A stretch of DNA of 64,000 bases from Tolypeutes matacus (GCA_026826555.1 JAKSZT010054458.1:1023481-1087480); one strand, 5' to 3'. Positions 21,346-33,381 are shown, counted from the first letter of the stretch. Program-made: numbers and translations. Notes: generated by a model not told the origin, from the sequence alone.

Positions 21346-22119
21346 TGTTTTACTAATAATAGAGTATTTCGTTTCTAATGGCTTTCCTCCTTAAAAAATA
21401 TAAATTAGAGTGAATTCAAGGTTACCCCTATAATATGGTGACTCTCCCCCACTGGCATTCCATATGCTTTCTTGAACGAGAGAGAGAGAAAAGTTAGAGC
21501 TAGGGCTAGCAGCCAGGGCTTGAGGATAACTCACAGCTCACCTTATCCAAGAAGCAAGCTAGTGGTTAAGGTGTTAAAAAATTCCTGCTGTGCTTTATTT
21601 CCTTACCAAGATTTTTGAGTTTTGTTAAATCTGACAGTACACTTCCATGTGTGGGTACATCACCCATCTTGTTGGTTGTGAGAAGTGGGGACCCATGATA
21701 TGGTTCACATACAGAGGACCCACGCACATTTTACTGTGATTCCTCTGGCACTGCAGAGCTGTGATTGAGCTTCCTGGATAAGGAAGTCTCAGCTCCACAC
21801 TCCCAAATAAACTGTGTATGTTTACTGCTGCACTAATATATTGTATCCATTTAAAAACATACCCCAAACTAGCAATTGTAAAAGGATAAGATAAAAATGA
21901 GATTAAAACATTTAGAATAATTTTTATTTTATTTATTTATATTAAACAAAATCTTGTGATTGGATATGCCTAATTATTTTTTTTAAATCTTGGTTTAATG
22001 CCTTGGATACTATGATTTATAGGTCTTGTTCTAAGTTTATTTCATCCAGTTCTTGGTTTTGATGGCTCACATCACTAGAAAAAGCCTCATAAAATGATGT
22101 GGCTCCAAATGGAAGCATA
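21346..22119. other. Unique AT-rich DNA
   Basis: Nothing recognised. 21475-21490 has a short (ga)n tract. Confidence 0.4.
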
Positions 22120-22124
22120 CTTAC

Positions 22125-22751
22125 TGTATTAGTCAGCTGATGCAAGTACCAGAACTCTGTTGGCTTTTATAAAGGGTATTTATTTGGGGTAGAAGCTTAC
22201 AGTCACAAGGCCCTAAACAGTCCAACTCAAGGTACCATAAGAGGTACTTCCTCACCCAAAGTCTGTTGCCACATTTTGAAGTAAGATGGCAGGCAATGTC
22301 TGTGAAGGTTCAGCCTTCCTTCTTCCTCTTAAGGCTCTGTGGTCCCAGCTTCTTCCGATCTCAGCTGTAGGCTGGCATCAGACTCATCTCTCTCTCTGGG
22401 GCTCATTTCTTTCTGGGCTCAGCTGCTCTGGTCTCTTCACGAGGTCAGCTGTAGACTATCTGGCTCATCTTTTCCTGGGGTCTCTGCTGTGTCTAATGAG
22501 CCATCTCTATTCCTCTGTGTTCTTCTCCTGTGTGAGAGTCTTTTAAACCAGCCCACCAAGGGGGTGGGGACTCAATGTAAGTCTCACTCTGATGACATGG
22601 TTGAATCAAAGCCCTAATCTTAACAAAATTTAATCAGACATCTCAGCTGAATCTAATGCAATCAAAGGGTTATCACACCCAGAGGAACAGACCAGTTTAC
22701 AAACATAATCTGTATCTCTTCTGGAATTCATAAATAATATCAACTGCCATG
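22125..22751 (-). mobile_element. MaLR-like LTR (minus strand)
   Basis: Plus strand starts 'tgtattagtcagctgatgc', the reversed end of MaLR-type LTRs (..ctaataca), and runs to '..tatcaactgccatg'. The 5-mer 'cttac' flanks it exactly (22120-22124 and 22752-22756), the size known for ERVL/MaLR insertions. With these borders the minus-strand element starts CATGGCAG rather than TG; a TG start would place the border at 22749. Probably a lineage-specific LTR; family name unknown. Confidence 0.7.
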
Positions 22752-22756
22752 CTTAC

Positions 22757-23245
22757 TAAATCATGATACTTGGTTTTAAGTCCTATCTAGTAATTATACA
22801 ATTTTTTGTTGTTGTTGTTAAATTCAGGTTAGTAAATTCCTTTATCCCTGATAGCTGTTGTTCTTGCAAGTTAGTTAGAAGGAGTGTGTAGTTTTCATAG
22901 TGTTAACAAATAACTTCAAAATCTGCTGAACTTCTGTTAAGAGATTTTAAAATGGTTTAGTAAATTCTATATTGCCAAGTTTTTAAAGTGTTCTGATACA
23001 AATGTTTGTACACATGACTTTCTTACATCATTTTTGGCAACAAAATCACAACACAATGGAAATATTTCCAAACACCTATTTCCAAAATTCTCTTTGGTTG
23101 GAGTTTCTTTTGAAAAGTAGTTATTTCACTCATTGTTAAAATGTTAACTTTAGCTTGAAGTTAACTTCAAGGTAAAAATATATACGGATTATGTATTTAT
23201 GTTAAAAAATAGCCTACTGACACTGTTCATCAAATAAAAAGGCAG
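22757..23245. other. Unique AT-rich DNA
   Basis: A (ttg)n stretch lies at about 22805-22819. Nothing else recognised. Confidence 0.4.
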
Positions 23246-23261
23246 GACATGTTGGATCTTT

Positions 23262-23724
23262 TTTTTTATTATTTTTTTATTTTTTTTATTATGGGTAAAA
23301 ATCAAAATTCTCACAATACATACAAACATTTGCAAAATGATATATAAATATATATGCATATATGTGTATTTGCTTACAAAAATGTTACTTATATATATAT
23401 ATACATATATTTTAAGAGGTGCTTAGATTACCCAAAATATTACACGGAACCCACTGGGATTCCCATGTTGCCCACCTCCCACACCTCCCACCACATCCCA
23501 CACAAACATCTCCCACAGTGTGGCCCACCACCCTCAATGAACTTACATATCCTGGAGCCTTGCCACCAACCATAGACCACAGTTCACACTGTAGACCACA
23601 CTCTCTCCCACTCAGTTCTGATTGGTGTGTGCTGATTTAAAATGGCCTACATCCGTTGCCACAACAGTACTCAGGACAACCTCCAACTCCCAAAGAAGCC
23701 ACTGTATTTCAACTGCTCATGGGA
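23262..23724 (-). mobile_element. Young 5'-truncated L1 with 16-bp duplication
   Basis: Minus-strand L1 3' region: T-rich left end (reverse of the A-tail), 'gggtaaaaatcaaaattctc', AT repeats, then the C-rich reverse of the G-rich 3' region ('cccacctcccacacctccca') and '..gtgctgatttaaaatgg'. The target 'gacatgttggatcttt' is duplicated without mismatch (23246-23261 and 23725-23740). Same subfamily as 394-622. Confidence 0.93.
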
Positions 23725-23740
23725 GACATGTTGGATCTTT

Positions 23741-24209
23741 GTCTTTTTGTAAAAGAAAAAATGTGTCCCTTATTAAAGTTTGGCAATTCCAAAATTGGCC
23801 TGAATGGATGTTGGAATGAGCGAGGGGAAGGAGTCCAGAATGAATTCCTAGCTTTCTAGCTTGAACAACTGCCTGGATGGTGGTGTCACCAGAGATAAAG
23901 GAAGAAAGTGGGAGATAGTTTAGGAAGATGATGATGAGAAAACAAGTGGATTTTTGGAGTTGTCAAGTTCAGAAGCCTGTAGGACTTACTTCATGCACAA
24001 TGTATTCAAAACCAAACTCATCATTGCCTTTATTCCCCAAAGTTACTTCTCCCTCTGCTTTCCTATCTCTGTTAATGGCACCACCATCACCCAGTCACTT
24101 CCGGCTCAAAACTTGGGGGTCATATGTGACGCATCCTTTCTTTCCCCCTTATATCCAACAAGTAACTAAGACAATGGGTTTTTATTTAATTCTACACATA
24201 TTATTTTTT
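23741..24209. other. Unassigned DNA
   Basis: A patch at 24000-24170 ('actcatcattgcctttattc', 'aaaacttgggggtcatatgt') resembles antisense of an old LINE, but I cannot confirm it. Plus-strand frames of 71-106 residues overlap each other and have no domain. Confidence 0.35.
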
Positions 24210-24640
24210 GAAATCCAGATATTGATCCAATATCAATCCAGATATTGATCCAGACCCTGAGGATATAAGTGTGAAGAAGACAGGCAAGTTCTCTGCTCTT
24301 ATGGAGCTTACATTCTGGCTGGAGAAGATAGAAAATAAATAAATATGTAAGCATACACACAAGAAAATGACCAGATATTGGTGAGAGCTAAGTAAGGAAT
24401 TAAAGTAGGTGATATAAAACCTCTTCGGTGGCACCTTTAGATGGGATAAGCAGAGAAGAATGCTGAGGAGGTGATGTTGAAGGTGAGATCTGGAAGTCCA
24501 TGCACTGTGAGGGAAAAGATCTTTCTAGGTAGAAGGGCCGAGGCTGCCAATGAGCTCAGTGAGTTAGAGGAATAGAAAGAAGGCCAGTGTAGCAGAAACA
24601 TGGTAGTGATGTTGATGGGACAACTGTGATAGTCGTGACT
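24210..24640 (-). mobile_element. L2 LINE fragment
   Basis: Antisense L2: 'tatggagcttacattctggc', 'agaaaataaataaatatgta', 'gctgaggaggtgatgttga', 'agaaagaaggccagtgtagc'. A 17-bp direct repeat lies at its left end (24213-24229 and 24236-24252). Confidence 0.75.
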
Positions 24641-24904
24641 TTTCTTTGTTCACTGCTATACTGTTCCCATGCTCTATCAGCTCATACCTAGTCTGTTAAA
24701 ATGCCCTTTAATTCTTCCCCACCTCACCCTCTCTTCTAAACTACTCTGCAAATGAGTGCCTTCACTATGCCATGGTTAAAAGTCATCAGTAATTCAACTA
24801 GTAGGCTGACCTTGTGGAGTCTGGAACATAGGTAGCTCTTCACCTGGGCTTTGCTCTGGAGTGTTTGCTCCCTTTGAGGTTTCCAAGAGGCCTTGGGAGG
24901 AAAC

Positions 24905-24988
24905 ATCTCCTGCTTCCTTCTAATGTTTGCCATGTAAAATAACACAGGACATGGACATATTTGGAGGGCCATTATTCTGCCTACCACA
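24905..24988 (-). mobile_element. MLT1-type LTR end fragment
   Basis: The block 'aggacatggacatatttgga' followed by 'gggccattattctgcctacc' matches the reversed 5' end of MLT1 LTRs. Short and old. Confidence 0.5.
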
Positions 24989-25029
24989 TCCTGCTTCTTT
25001 GATGTATTAGGTTTTATTAGATCTTTGTG

Positions 25030-25985
25030 GCTCATGGGGACTTCTTATAAATTGAAAAGCTACTAAGACTGGGAGAAGGTCTGTCATAGGAAATTGCTTT
25101 GAATCTGTAAAAATGGTGAAGGTATGCCTAGAGATGGGGCAGAATTGCTGGTTTTTCTGCCAAAGGCAGCTGAATGTGGAAAGGTAGGAATAGCAGTGGT
25201 AGTTCCTGGATAAAAGTAGAAAAGCAGGGGATATTCTTTATCTCATTTTATTTTCTACCCAGATCAAGAGTTGTATCAGTTGACCTTTAAGGTACCGCCT
25301 AATCCTGAGAGTTCATGATGTCCCTGCTCAGTGAGATGAGAAAATGCCTGGCTGGGGATATAGAAATAGAAGGAATCACATTAGATAGCATGAGTTCCAG
25401 CCTCTTGTAAGCATTATTATTAAACTTTGTTACTGGACAAATTCTGCCTGCTCCACACTTGGAAATTTATAGGAAGGAGATACCAGAATGTTTCCTTGGT
25501 AAGACATTCTTTTGTTGTCTTCAATCTCTAAATGATGTCTACATGCCAAAGAGTTTAGTTTTTTTGGCAGACAATGAAAGTAAAGTCCCATTAAATTGAT
25601 CTTTGTTGGACAATGACCATATGTCTTCAATTTCTGGAATAGTTCTCATTTCATATGATTTTATTCGTTTCAATAAAGATAATTCATTATTGTATAACTA
25701 AATACAATTTAATTTTATTTCTTGGTAAGAATTTGCATACAAATAACTTCACAAATCAGAGAAAGATCCTTTGTCTTAATCCATTTTAATTTTCAGTATG
25801 GGAAAATGTAGTTGAATATCTATTTACCTGGAGATAGAACTTTTTGTCTAAATAATTATATTGCTACAAAACATCTCTAGTCTGCTGAGCTAGAGACAAA
25901 CAGAACTTATTTCTAGTCTCTCTGTATAAGCAGCAAATTGGTACCTGGTAATAAATTACTTTGAAACATGTAAAAGAAAGTAAGA
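25030..25985. other. Unique AT-rich DNA
   Basis: No gene or repeat recognised. Confidence 0.4.
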
Positions 25986-26205
25986 TTAAGAATAGTGATA
26001 ACTAACATGCATTAATTTTAACCTAACATAATCCAGGCACCGTGCTACGTACCTTACATGGATAGTCTCATTTCATTCTTGCAAAGTAAAAACTCTAGGA
26101 AGTAGCTATCTCACTCCCCCCCAAGTACTGGATGGAGAAACTAAGGCAATTTTAGGAAAGTGCCCTAATTATGTGTAAAGCTAGAGGAGAAGAATTGATA
26201 TTTGG
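25986..26205 (-). mobile_element. MIR SINE
   Basis: Antisense MIR: 'ataatccaggcaccgtgcta', 'gtctcatttcattcttgcaa', 'ctggatggagaaactaaggc'. Diverged copy. Confidence 0.7.
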
Positions 26206-26224
26206 ATGCATTGCACTGCTTCTT

Positions 26225-27049
26225 TTTTTTTTTTTTCCCCAGTATAAATAAATCCATTATATTTCTATATACTAACAAATACTGTAAAATTAAACATTTT
26301 TAAAGCAATTTAAAGTATCACCAGAAAACATGAAATGTTTGGGGACAAATTTAACAAAAGATGTGAAAGAACGTCTAAATTCTGAAAACTCTAAATATTA
26401 TTGAAATAAAGACCCATATAAATGGAGAGAGAGTCCATGATCATAGCCTGGAATTCCACCAATACCACTGAGGAGTTCAAAGTTTTCTATAAACTCAATG
26501 TAACCCCAATCAAAAACTCAGGAGCTTTCTTTGTAGGAAAAGACAACTTATTCTAAAATTTAGAAGAAAATGCAAAGAATCTAAAATGGCCAAAACAATG
26601 TTTCAAAAGACCGAAGTTGGAGGGCTGATGCAATCTGATTTCAAGGCTTCCTATAAAGTTACAGTTAACAAGAGAATGTGGAATTAGCACAAAGATAAAG
26701 ATTAATGGAAGAGTCCAGAAATAGACTTACATTTTTATGCTTACTTGACTTTTTAAATAATAGTGCTAAGGGAATTCAACGGGGAAGGAGTCCTTTCAAC
26801 AAGTTGTACTGGAACCACTGGTTATTTGTACGGGAATAAACAAAACTTAGACCTTTATCTCACACTCTATGCAAAAATCAACCCCAAATGGATCGTGGAT
26901 CATGGACCATGGATCTAAACATAAAAGATAAAGCTGTAAAACTTCTCAAAGAAAATATAAAAGAAAATGTTCATCATCTAGACAAAGATTTCTTAGATAA
27001 TAAAAAACAGGAAAAAAAGGAAAAATACTTTGTATTTATCAAAATTAAA
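26225..27049 (+). mobile_element. L1 ORF2 C-terminal piece, probably an inverted segment
   Basis: Sense-strand L1 ORF2 3' part: 'tttctatatactaacaaata', 'gggacaaatttaacaaaaga', 'aaaatggccaaaacaatg', 'aaccccaaatggatcgtgga'. A frame from 26888 retains the DLNIKDKAVKLLKENI-like region of ORF2. A T-run (26222-26236) lies at its left, opposite to the expected A-tail at the right. With the duplicated 'gcactgcttctt' on both sides (26213-26224, 27050-27061), this fits a minus-strand insertion in which almost only the inverted part survives. Confidence 0.7.
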
Positions 27050-27061
27050 GCACTGCTTCTT

Positions 27062-27237
27062 TTTTTTTTTTTTAAATTTATTTATTCATTTATCCCCCCC
27101 TTGCTGTTTGTGCTCGCTTGGTCAGCTAACCACGCCATGCGTGGCGGGCTTGCCTTCACCAGGAGGCCCTGGGAACCGAACCCGGGCCTCCCATATGGTA
27201 AACGGGAGCCCTACTGATTGAGCCACAGCCGCTTCCC
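27062..27237 (-). mobile_element. Xenarthran SINE (gcggctgtggctc type) with 15-bp duplication
   Basis: Same SINE type as 18573-18760: minus-strand head 'gggaagcggctgtggctcaa', B-box-like 'cgggttcggttccc', 3' module 'gcaaggggggg' and AT-rich tail. Target 'aaagcactgcttctt' at 27047-27061 and 27238-27252. It used the right-hand duplication of the L1 at 26225-27049. Confidence 0.92.
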
Positions 27238-27539
27238 AAAGCACTGCTTCTTAATACCGCTCCAACCCAAGCCGTTTTCTTCTCTGAGATCATGGAGGAG
27301 GGGGAGAAGCTTTGGAATGTAGATGGGGGCGGGGGTGATTGAGGAGACTGAGGTGGGAAAGTTCAGTGCAGCTGAGCTGTGATTCCACAGCTGATTTCTC
27401 ACCAGCTTGAGGTCCAGGGACCTTGATATCTGTGTCTGCAGAGTTCCTGCTTTGACATCTTCTGTTTTGAAGAACTGGTCTTTCACCCCTTTCTGTGCCA
27501 TCCTGGAAGATGACTCACCATCCTCCTGACCACTCAAAT

Positions 27540-28240
27540 CTGAGCTAGGAGTTATCTGTAACTCCTCTCTTTTTTTCTCTTCTCATAACCTACTCATCAG
27601 AAAGTTCCGGTTGCCCTACCTTAAGATACATCTAGAATTTGGGCTCTTCTGTCCAACCAAATGACACCTCTTATACCTGGCCCAATGCTTCATCTGCTCT
27701 CTTTCTCCTAAACTACTGTACCAGATCTTACCTGGCCTCCCTGCTTCCACTCCATCTTGCCTATAATCCTACCCTAGAGTCATCTTTTAAAAACATAAAA
27801 TCAGATCATGTCTCTCCCCTGCTTAATTTTTATTGACAGCTTCCTAGGGCATTTAGAATAAAATCCCATCCTGTAACATGACCTGCAAGGCCCTGTGTGA
27901 GTTGGATCTTATCCACTTCTCTAAACTCATTGTCTTCCCCCTAAGTTCTTCCCCACCTGAGGGCCAATTTTGCACCTGCCTTCTCTCCTCCCCTAGATAT
28001 TTCATATTATTTCCTTTTCAAAGAGGACTTCTCAAGGAAGCATGCCTCCACACATACTCTCAAATACTCTCTATCATATCACCCTTTCAGCTTCTTTTGT
28101 AGCAATTATTACAGCCTATTATTATTTTATTTGCAAGCTGGTTGTTATTTTGTTTATCTGCTCCATTGAAGGGCTGGACCTCAGAGTCTAGCACAGTGCC
28201 TGACATAAGTTAGGTGTTCAATAAATATGTTAAATAAAAA
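27540..28240 (+). mobile_element. L2 LINE 3' end
   Basis: Sense L2: 'cagatcatgtctctcccctg', 'gggcatttagaataaaatcc', 'tgacctgcaaggccctgtg', 'gtctagcacagtgcctgaca', 'gttcaataaatatgttaaa'. About 700 bp, relatively long for L2. Confidence 0.85.
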
Positions 28241-30035
28241 GATTACATCATAGTGATTTTTAAAATTATCATATTCTTAAGCAAAGGCACATATAGGGCA
28301 CACAATTTGGACTGTGCATCCAGTTCATAATGATCCTCTCAACTGCCCTCCCCAATTCAGAGGAAATGGCCTCCAGGAGCCATTTGGTGCCACGTACCCC
28401 TGACCTCTGGCTACAGTGGATTGGACAGCTCCTCCAAGCTGGGACAATCAGGATCCCTTCTTTGTCAATTTGGAATTGGGGCTGAAAGAGTAGTGTGGTT
28501 GGGCTATGATGTGTGTCCTCAGGAGACCTAGGTAGTCACAGATTCTTTGTGGAGTGGGGATCAGAGAAGGCTGGTGAGCAGAGAAGGACAGAGGAGGATG
28601 AGTAGATGTTCACATGGAAAATGTGATATGAGACACAGAGAATCTGGATGATTTTCCATGCCCTGATTCAGGTATCTTCTTGCTACCCCAATGATTGCCT
28701 GCCCTCGGGTTTAGGAAAACATCAGCTGCCTCAATCTCAATACCATCCCAAGAGTGAAGCCAGTGTGGTGAGGATGCCAGTCCAAATTCACCGTTAACAT
28801 GTTGGTTCTGCTTTAGCACATGCTGCCCTGTGCTGTTTTCACCTCACCTGATGATAGATGACTTGCTCTTGAGCTAGAAAGTGTGTGTAAGTGACAAGGT
28901 TTCTAGAAGAAGAAGGAAAAAAAAAAAAAAAACAGCAGAGGAAAAGGAGCGAGAGCCCAACATCTTCGTGGCACCCCCTGTAAAGAGAGAGCTGAGCAAG
29001 ATGATGTCTAAAAGGGTGGGGTGGGCCGGGAACATGAGCAATGAAAAAGGAAGTGCTGAAGCAGGTAGTAGGGATATCTGTAGGCCCAGACTGGCAGCAG
29101 GGGGAGGGAGCCAAGGACTGGAAGACTCGAGAATATGAAATGTCGGCTTGCAAGATAGGCGTTTAGAAGCAGCAGAGAGAATCTCTTCAGGTGATGGATC
29201 ATTATGCCGAAATCAATCTTTGCAATGGAAGACAAAGTTCACAAAAATGAAATATTCCCTGGGAAGCAGGGGTTTAAAGTATAGTAGGCTGCTCCTCTGT
29301 TAGTGAAAATCAATACCAACTCAGTTTAAGGCCACCAAATCCCCTTAGCCTGACCTCATTAAACCTGATACTAATGAGGGACTAAAGTCCAATGGCCACG
29401 GATGGGAGTTTAACTTTAATATTGCTACAACTGCAGCGGTTTTAAAGCCCTTTCAGCAAAGGTGTGAGGGAGAAATACATTGGCTTCTCAGCAATGCAAA
29501 CAGCTGTAAAGTATCGCTCAATGAGTCCACCAAGGTGTGAACATCAAAAGTGCAGCAGGAGCTATTTGTATTTGAAGATTATTAAGCATTAGTTGCACAG
29601 AGGAATTGCCTCGGAACATGCTGCCCCTGACTAGGTACTTATGAATTAAAATCCAGAAAACACTGAGCTCTCCTGGGTAATTTACATTCTTACAAGAGTC
29701 TGCCTCTCTGCTTGGAGTGGCCGTCCCTCCTGTCATGTGTGTCTAGAGAGGATGAGGGAGAGAGTGGGCTCTAGGGACATGGGAGGGCTGAATGTAACTT
29801 TTGTACAGATCAACAGACCACCTACTACTTGCACTCCTAGCACTTTTTAAAACATGTGAGGCTGATACTTCAGTTCACATGCTGTTATGTGGACATGTGC
29901 AAAAATGTCCTGGGGAAGATTAGACCCAGGGAAAGCTATGCGTTTGCTGCTGAGTCCTAGTTTTGCTGGAATAATGGCTCTGAGTCTTGGCTGGGGTGAA
30001 TCTCTTTGCCAAAAGAGGGACGTTATAAGGCTTAG
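28241..30035. other. Unique DNA, repeat-poor
   Basis: No recognised repeat or exon. It contains an A-run at 28918-28932 and a CTCF-like motif (29093-29106). The 85- and 104-residue frames at 28839-29153 lie opposite each other across the A-run and are not credible genes. Confidence 0.4.
29093..29106 (+). promoter_or_regulatory. Weak CTCF-like motif
   Basis: 'ggcagcagggggag' resembles the CTCF core, but the first consensus C is a G and the last positions differ. Weaker than the motifs at 15860 and 51765. Confidence 0.25.
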
Positions 30036-30037
30036 AG

Positions 30038-31406
30038 TAGTGATTCCCAAACTGTCCTCAACAAGATGTTAGATATGTGCAAGGAAATAAAAGGGCTACA
30101 CGGTCAATATTTGTGAAATACTGAGTTAAACAAGTTAAATTAAATTATAAAATGCACACATGTAATACTGATATATGTACATTAATATATGCATAAAAAT
30201 AATCTATAAAATATAAAGAGCAATCCACACCCAGCTAAATAAGTACAACATTACCCATCAAGTCCCCTGGTTACCGCTTTCTGGTTGTGTCCCCCAGGGT
30301 AACCAGTATTCTGAATTTTGTATTTGTTCTTTACTTTTCATAATGATTCCACTATATATATATACATCTTAAAATAAAATATTTTAATTTTTTATGTGCT
30401 TTTGTACTTAGCTTTATAAAAATAGAGCACTGTATGTATTCTCCTGAGACTTGCTCTTAATTCAGCTCTGTTTCTAAGTTTCATACAGGTTGATGTGCAT
30501 AGCAGAAGTCCATTTTCACTGCTATTACCCATTCTCTGGATATACTATATTATTTGCCATTCCCTTGTCTGATGTATATCATGTCGCTAACAGAGTTTTG
30601 CTGTTATAAACAATACTGCTATAAACTTTCTTGTACATGTGTCCTGGGGCACATGTGCAGAGATTTCTCTAGGGCATGTACCTAAGAGCAGAGTTACTGG
30701 ATAAGAGGATAGGCACATCTTCAACTTTATAGGATAACCCAAATTGTGTTCCAAAGTCATGGTTCCAATTTACATTCCATCCAGCAGGTTTTCAGAATTC
30801 TCACTACTTTACATCCCCACCAACACTTGGTAATATCAGAGTTTTATATTTTTGCCCACCTCGTGACTTTGATTTGCATTTCTCTTATTGTTAGGGGGTT
30901 GCACATCTTTTCATATATTCATTGGCCATTCTTCCTTTGGAAAATACTCTATGTGTCTTTTGCTCAATTTCTGATTGGGTTGTTTGTCTTTTCCTTATTG
31001 ATTTATAGCCATCCTTTATGCATTCTTCATTGTAATTCTTAAATTATATGTTTACAAATATCTTCTCCCAATTTGTGATTTGTGTTTTCTCTTTCCTGAT
31101 GAAGAGAAATTTGACGTTTTAATATGGTTGGATTTATTCATCTTTTACGTTAAGGTTGTACTTTATGGATCCTTCCCTATACTGAGGTTATGAAGCTGTT
31201 TTAAATTTTTGAATTTCACATTTACATCTCTATTCTCTGTTTTGGTGAAACGATTTCTTTTCCTCGGGTCTTCTCTGAGTCTTTAATATGCTTTAGGGAC
31301 CTCTGTGAAGGGAAACAGAATCAGCATTTTTTTGTTATGATTGGCTTTGGATTTCTTTTCCAGAAACCTCTCCAGGGGTGCCTTGGCACATGCTTTGGGA
31401 ACCACT
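30038..31406 (+). mobile_element. hAT-type element split by L1
   Basis: Left end 'tagtgattcccaaactgt' (30038-30055) and right end 'tttgggaaccacta' (31393-31406) form the inverted ends of a Charlie-like hAT. The L1 at about 30220-31240 lies between. The 8-bp duplication is not clean ('cttagag' against 'ctatagag'). Confidence 0.55.
30220..31240 (-). mobile_element. Old L1 fragment
   Basis: Antisense L1: 'cagagttactggataagagg', 'ttacatccccaccaacactt', 'gtgactttgatttgcatttc', 'cattggccattcttcctttg'. Diverged, with no intact frame. Borders approximate. Confidence 0.7.
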
Positions 31407-31409
31407 ATT

Positions 31410-32573
31410 CTATAGAGCAGAGAAGATCAATTGCTGGGCCACTTCCTTGTGATTTGTTTTTCTTATTTTGAAAACAAAGACTTTATTACCTAAACTAAAA
31501 TCCAAAAGACAATAAAATAGTTAATATTTATAAAGAACACTAGCTATGGTGGAAATATTAATATGTAAAAGGAATACAAATCTTGAACACATGAATGTTC
31601 CATGCCCCTCGCTTGATGGGGGTGGCAGTGGAAGAGTCTTTCCTGCTGGATTCTACCCTGCTTTGTTGCCAAGAATCTGGGTAATGGCTGGGTAGAAGGA
31701 AGGCAGAGAGGCTAAGCTAATGTATGTGATAAAGAACTGAAGGGGAGGCTGTGGTACGGGGTGGGGAAGGAGACAGATACATACAAGGCTTGAGTCTGTG
31801 TGTTGCAGGGAGGTTGGGTGCAGAGTTTCAAGTGAGGAGTTTATAAAGCAAGAGACTCAGAACAACCACAGAATATGAGAGAATTTGAGAGGCACGATAA
31901 GGGGAAATGGTGCTGTGAATGTAAATTAGATCTTTTAATGTCCTCTGAGAGATACACGTAAATATCAGAATTACTGTAATGTTTAAAAAAATCTTTGTTC
32001 CTTTGACGTGTTTCTTTTACTGCAACACAACAGCAAGACTGACCAGTTGGAGCCTCAGATTTTATTTGGACTAAACTCATAGTCTTTTCACTCATATGAT
32101 TTTTTTCGATTATGACAGCAATTCAGTAAGGTAGTAAGGGGAAAATATTAATCTCCGTTTAATATCTGAGGGTGCTGACTTAGAGAAGTAGAGTGCCTGA
32201 AACACACTCTGAAGTGGTGCAGACAGGATGAAAATCCAGGGCAAATGAGCACAGCATCTGTGTGTTTTCCACCATGCCATGCAGCAGATTGGGGAGACTA
32301 ATATGTGACAGTTCTTTGAAAAATATTTACCCAAATACTAACCATCTCCAAATAAAGTGGCTAGTTGCTATTATGTGGGTTTAATTATCTCAATTTTTAA
32401 ATTAGTTAAAAAATAATACTATTCAAAGATTACTTAAAAATACTTTTATAAATAAAATTTTAAAAAAGATTAATTAAAAATATTTTAAATATTATTTAAA
32501 AATAAATATGTAATTTAGTGAGATAGTTTTGCTTAACTCAGCATTTCCCAAGTTTGGCTCACATAATGCTGAC
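31410..32573. other. Unique DNA, AT-rich at the right
   Basis: 32390-32520 is very AT-rich with repeated 'attaaaaat'-like units. A possible hAT end, 'cagcatttcccaagtttgg', lies at 32540-32558. No gene recognised. Confidence 0.35.
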
Positions 32574-32585
32574 CCTACTTTTTAA

Positions 32586-33381
32586 AATTTATCTTTACAA
32601 TGTTTTATTGTGGTAAAATATACTTAGCATAAAAATCATTTTAACCATTTTTTAAGCATGCAATTCAGTAACATTAAGTACATTGACAATGCTGTGTAAC
32701 TTTCACACCTATCTCCAGAACATTTTCTTCATTCCAAACAAAAACTGGTACCATTAAGTAATCACTTGCCATCCCCTCCTTTCAGCCCGGCTCCTGGTAA
32801 CCACTATTCTGCTTTCTGTCTCTATGAATTTGCTTATTTTAAGTATTTCATATAAGAAAAATCAACAATACTTGTCCTTTTGTGTTTGGCTTATCTCACT
32901 TAAAATGATGTCTTCAAGGTTCATCCATGTTGTAGCATGTGTCAGAACTTCCTTCTTTTTTATGGCTGGTTAATATTTCATTGTATGTATATAACACTTT
33001 TTGATTATCCATTCATCTGTTGATGGACACTTGGATTGTTTCTACCTTTTGGTGAATGTGAATAAGGCTGCTATGAACATTGGTATACAAATATATGTTT
33101 GAGTTTCTGCTTTCAATTTTTTGGAGTATATACCTACAACTGGTATTACCTGGTCATATGGTAACTTTATGTTTAACTTTCTGAGGAACTGCCACACTGT
33201 CTTCCACAGCAGCTGCACCATTTTACATTCCCACCAACAATGTATGAGGTTCCTATTTCTCAACATCCTCACCAATGCTTATAATTTTCCTTTTTTTCTT
33301 TTTCTTAATAGTAGCCATTCTAGTGGGTGTGAAGTGGTATCTCATGTGGTTTTGATTTTCTCAAATGGCTAATGATGTCAT
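32586..33381 (-). mobile_element. L1 3' part with 12-bp duplication
   Basis: Antisense L1: 'gtggtaaaatatacttagca', 'cctggtaaccactattctgc', 'catctgttgatggacacttg', 'gtgggtgtgaagtggtatct'. The 12-mer 'cctactttttaa' lies on both sides (32574-32585, 33382-33393). The A-tail has decayed. Confidence 0.85.
33042..33275 (-). pseudogene. L1 ORF2 C-terminal remnant
   Basis: A 77-residue minus-strand frame contains HCWWECKMVQLLWKTVWQF and, further on, PYDQVIP, the conserved cysteine/tryptophan-rich C-terminus of the L1 ORF2 protein. The full ORF2 is about 1275 residues, so this is a fragment inside the truncated L1 at 32586-33381. Inactive; the frame survives by chance. Confidence 0.85.
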
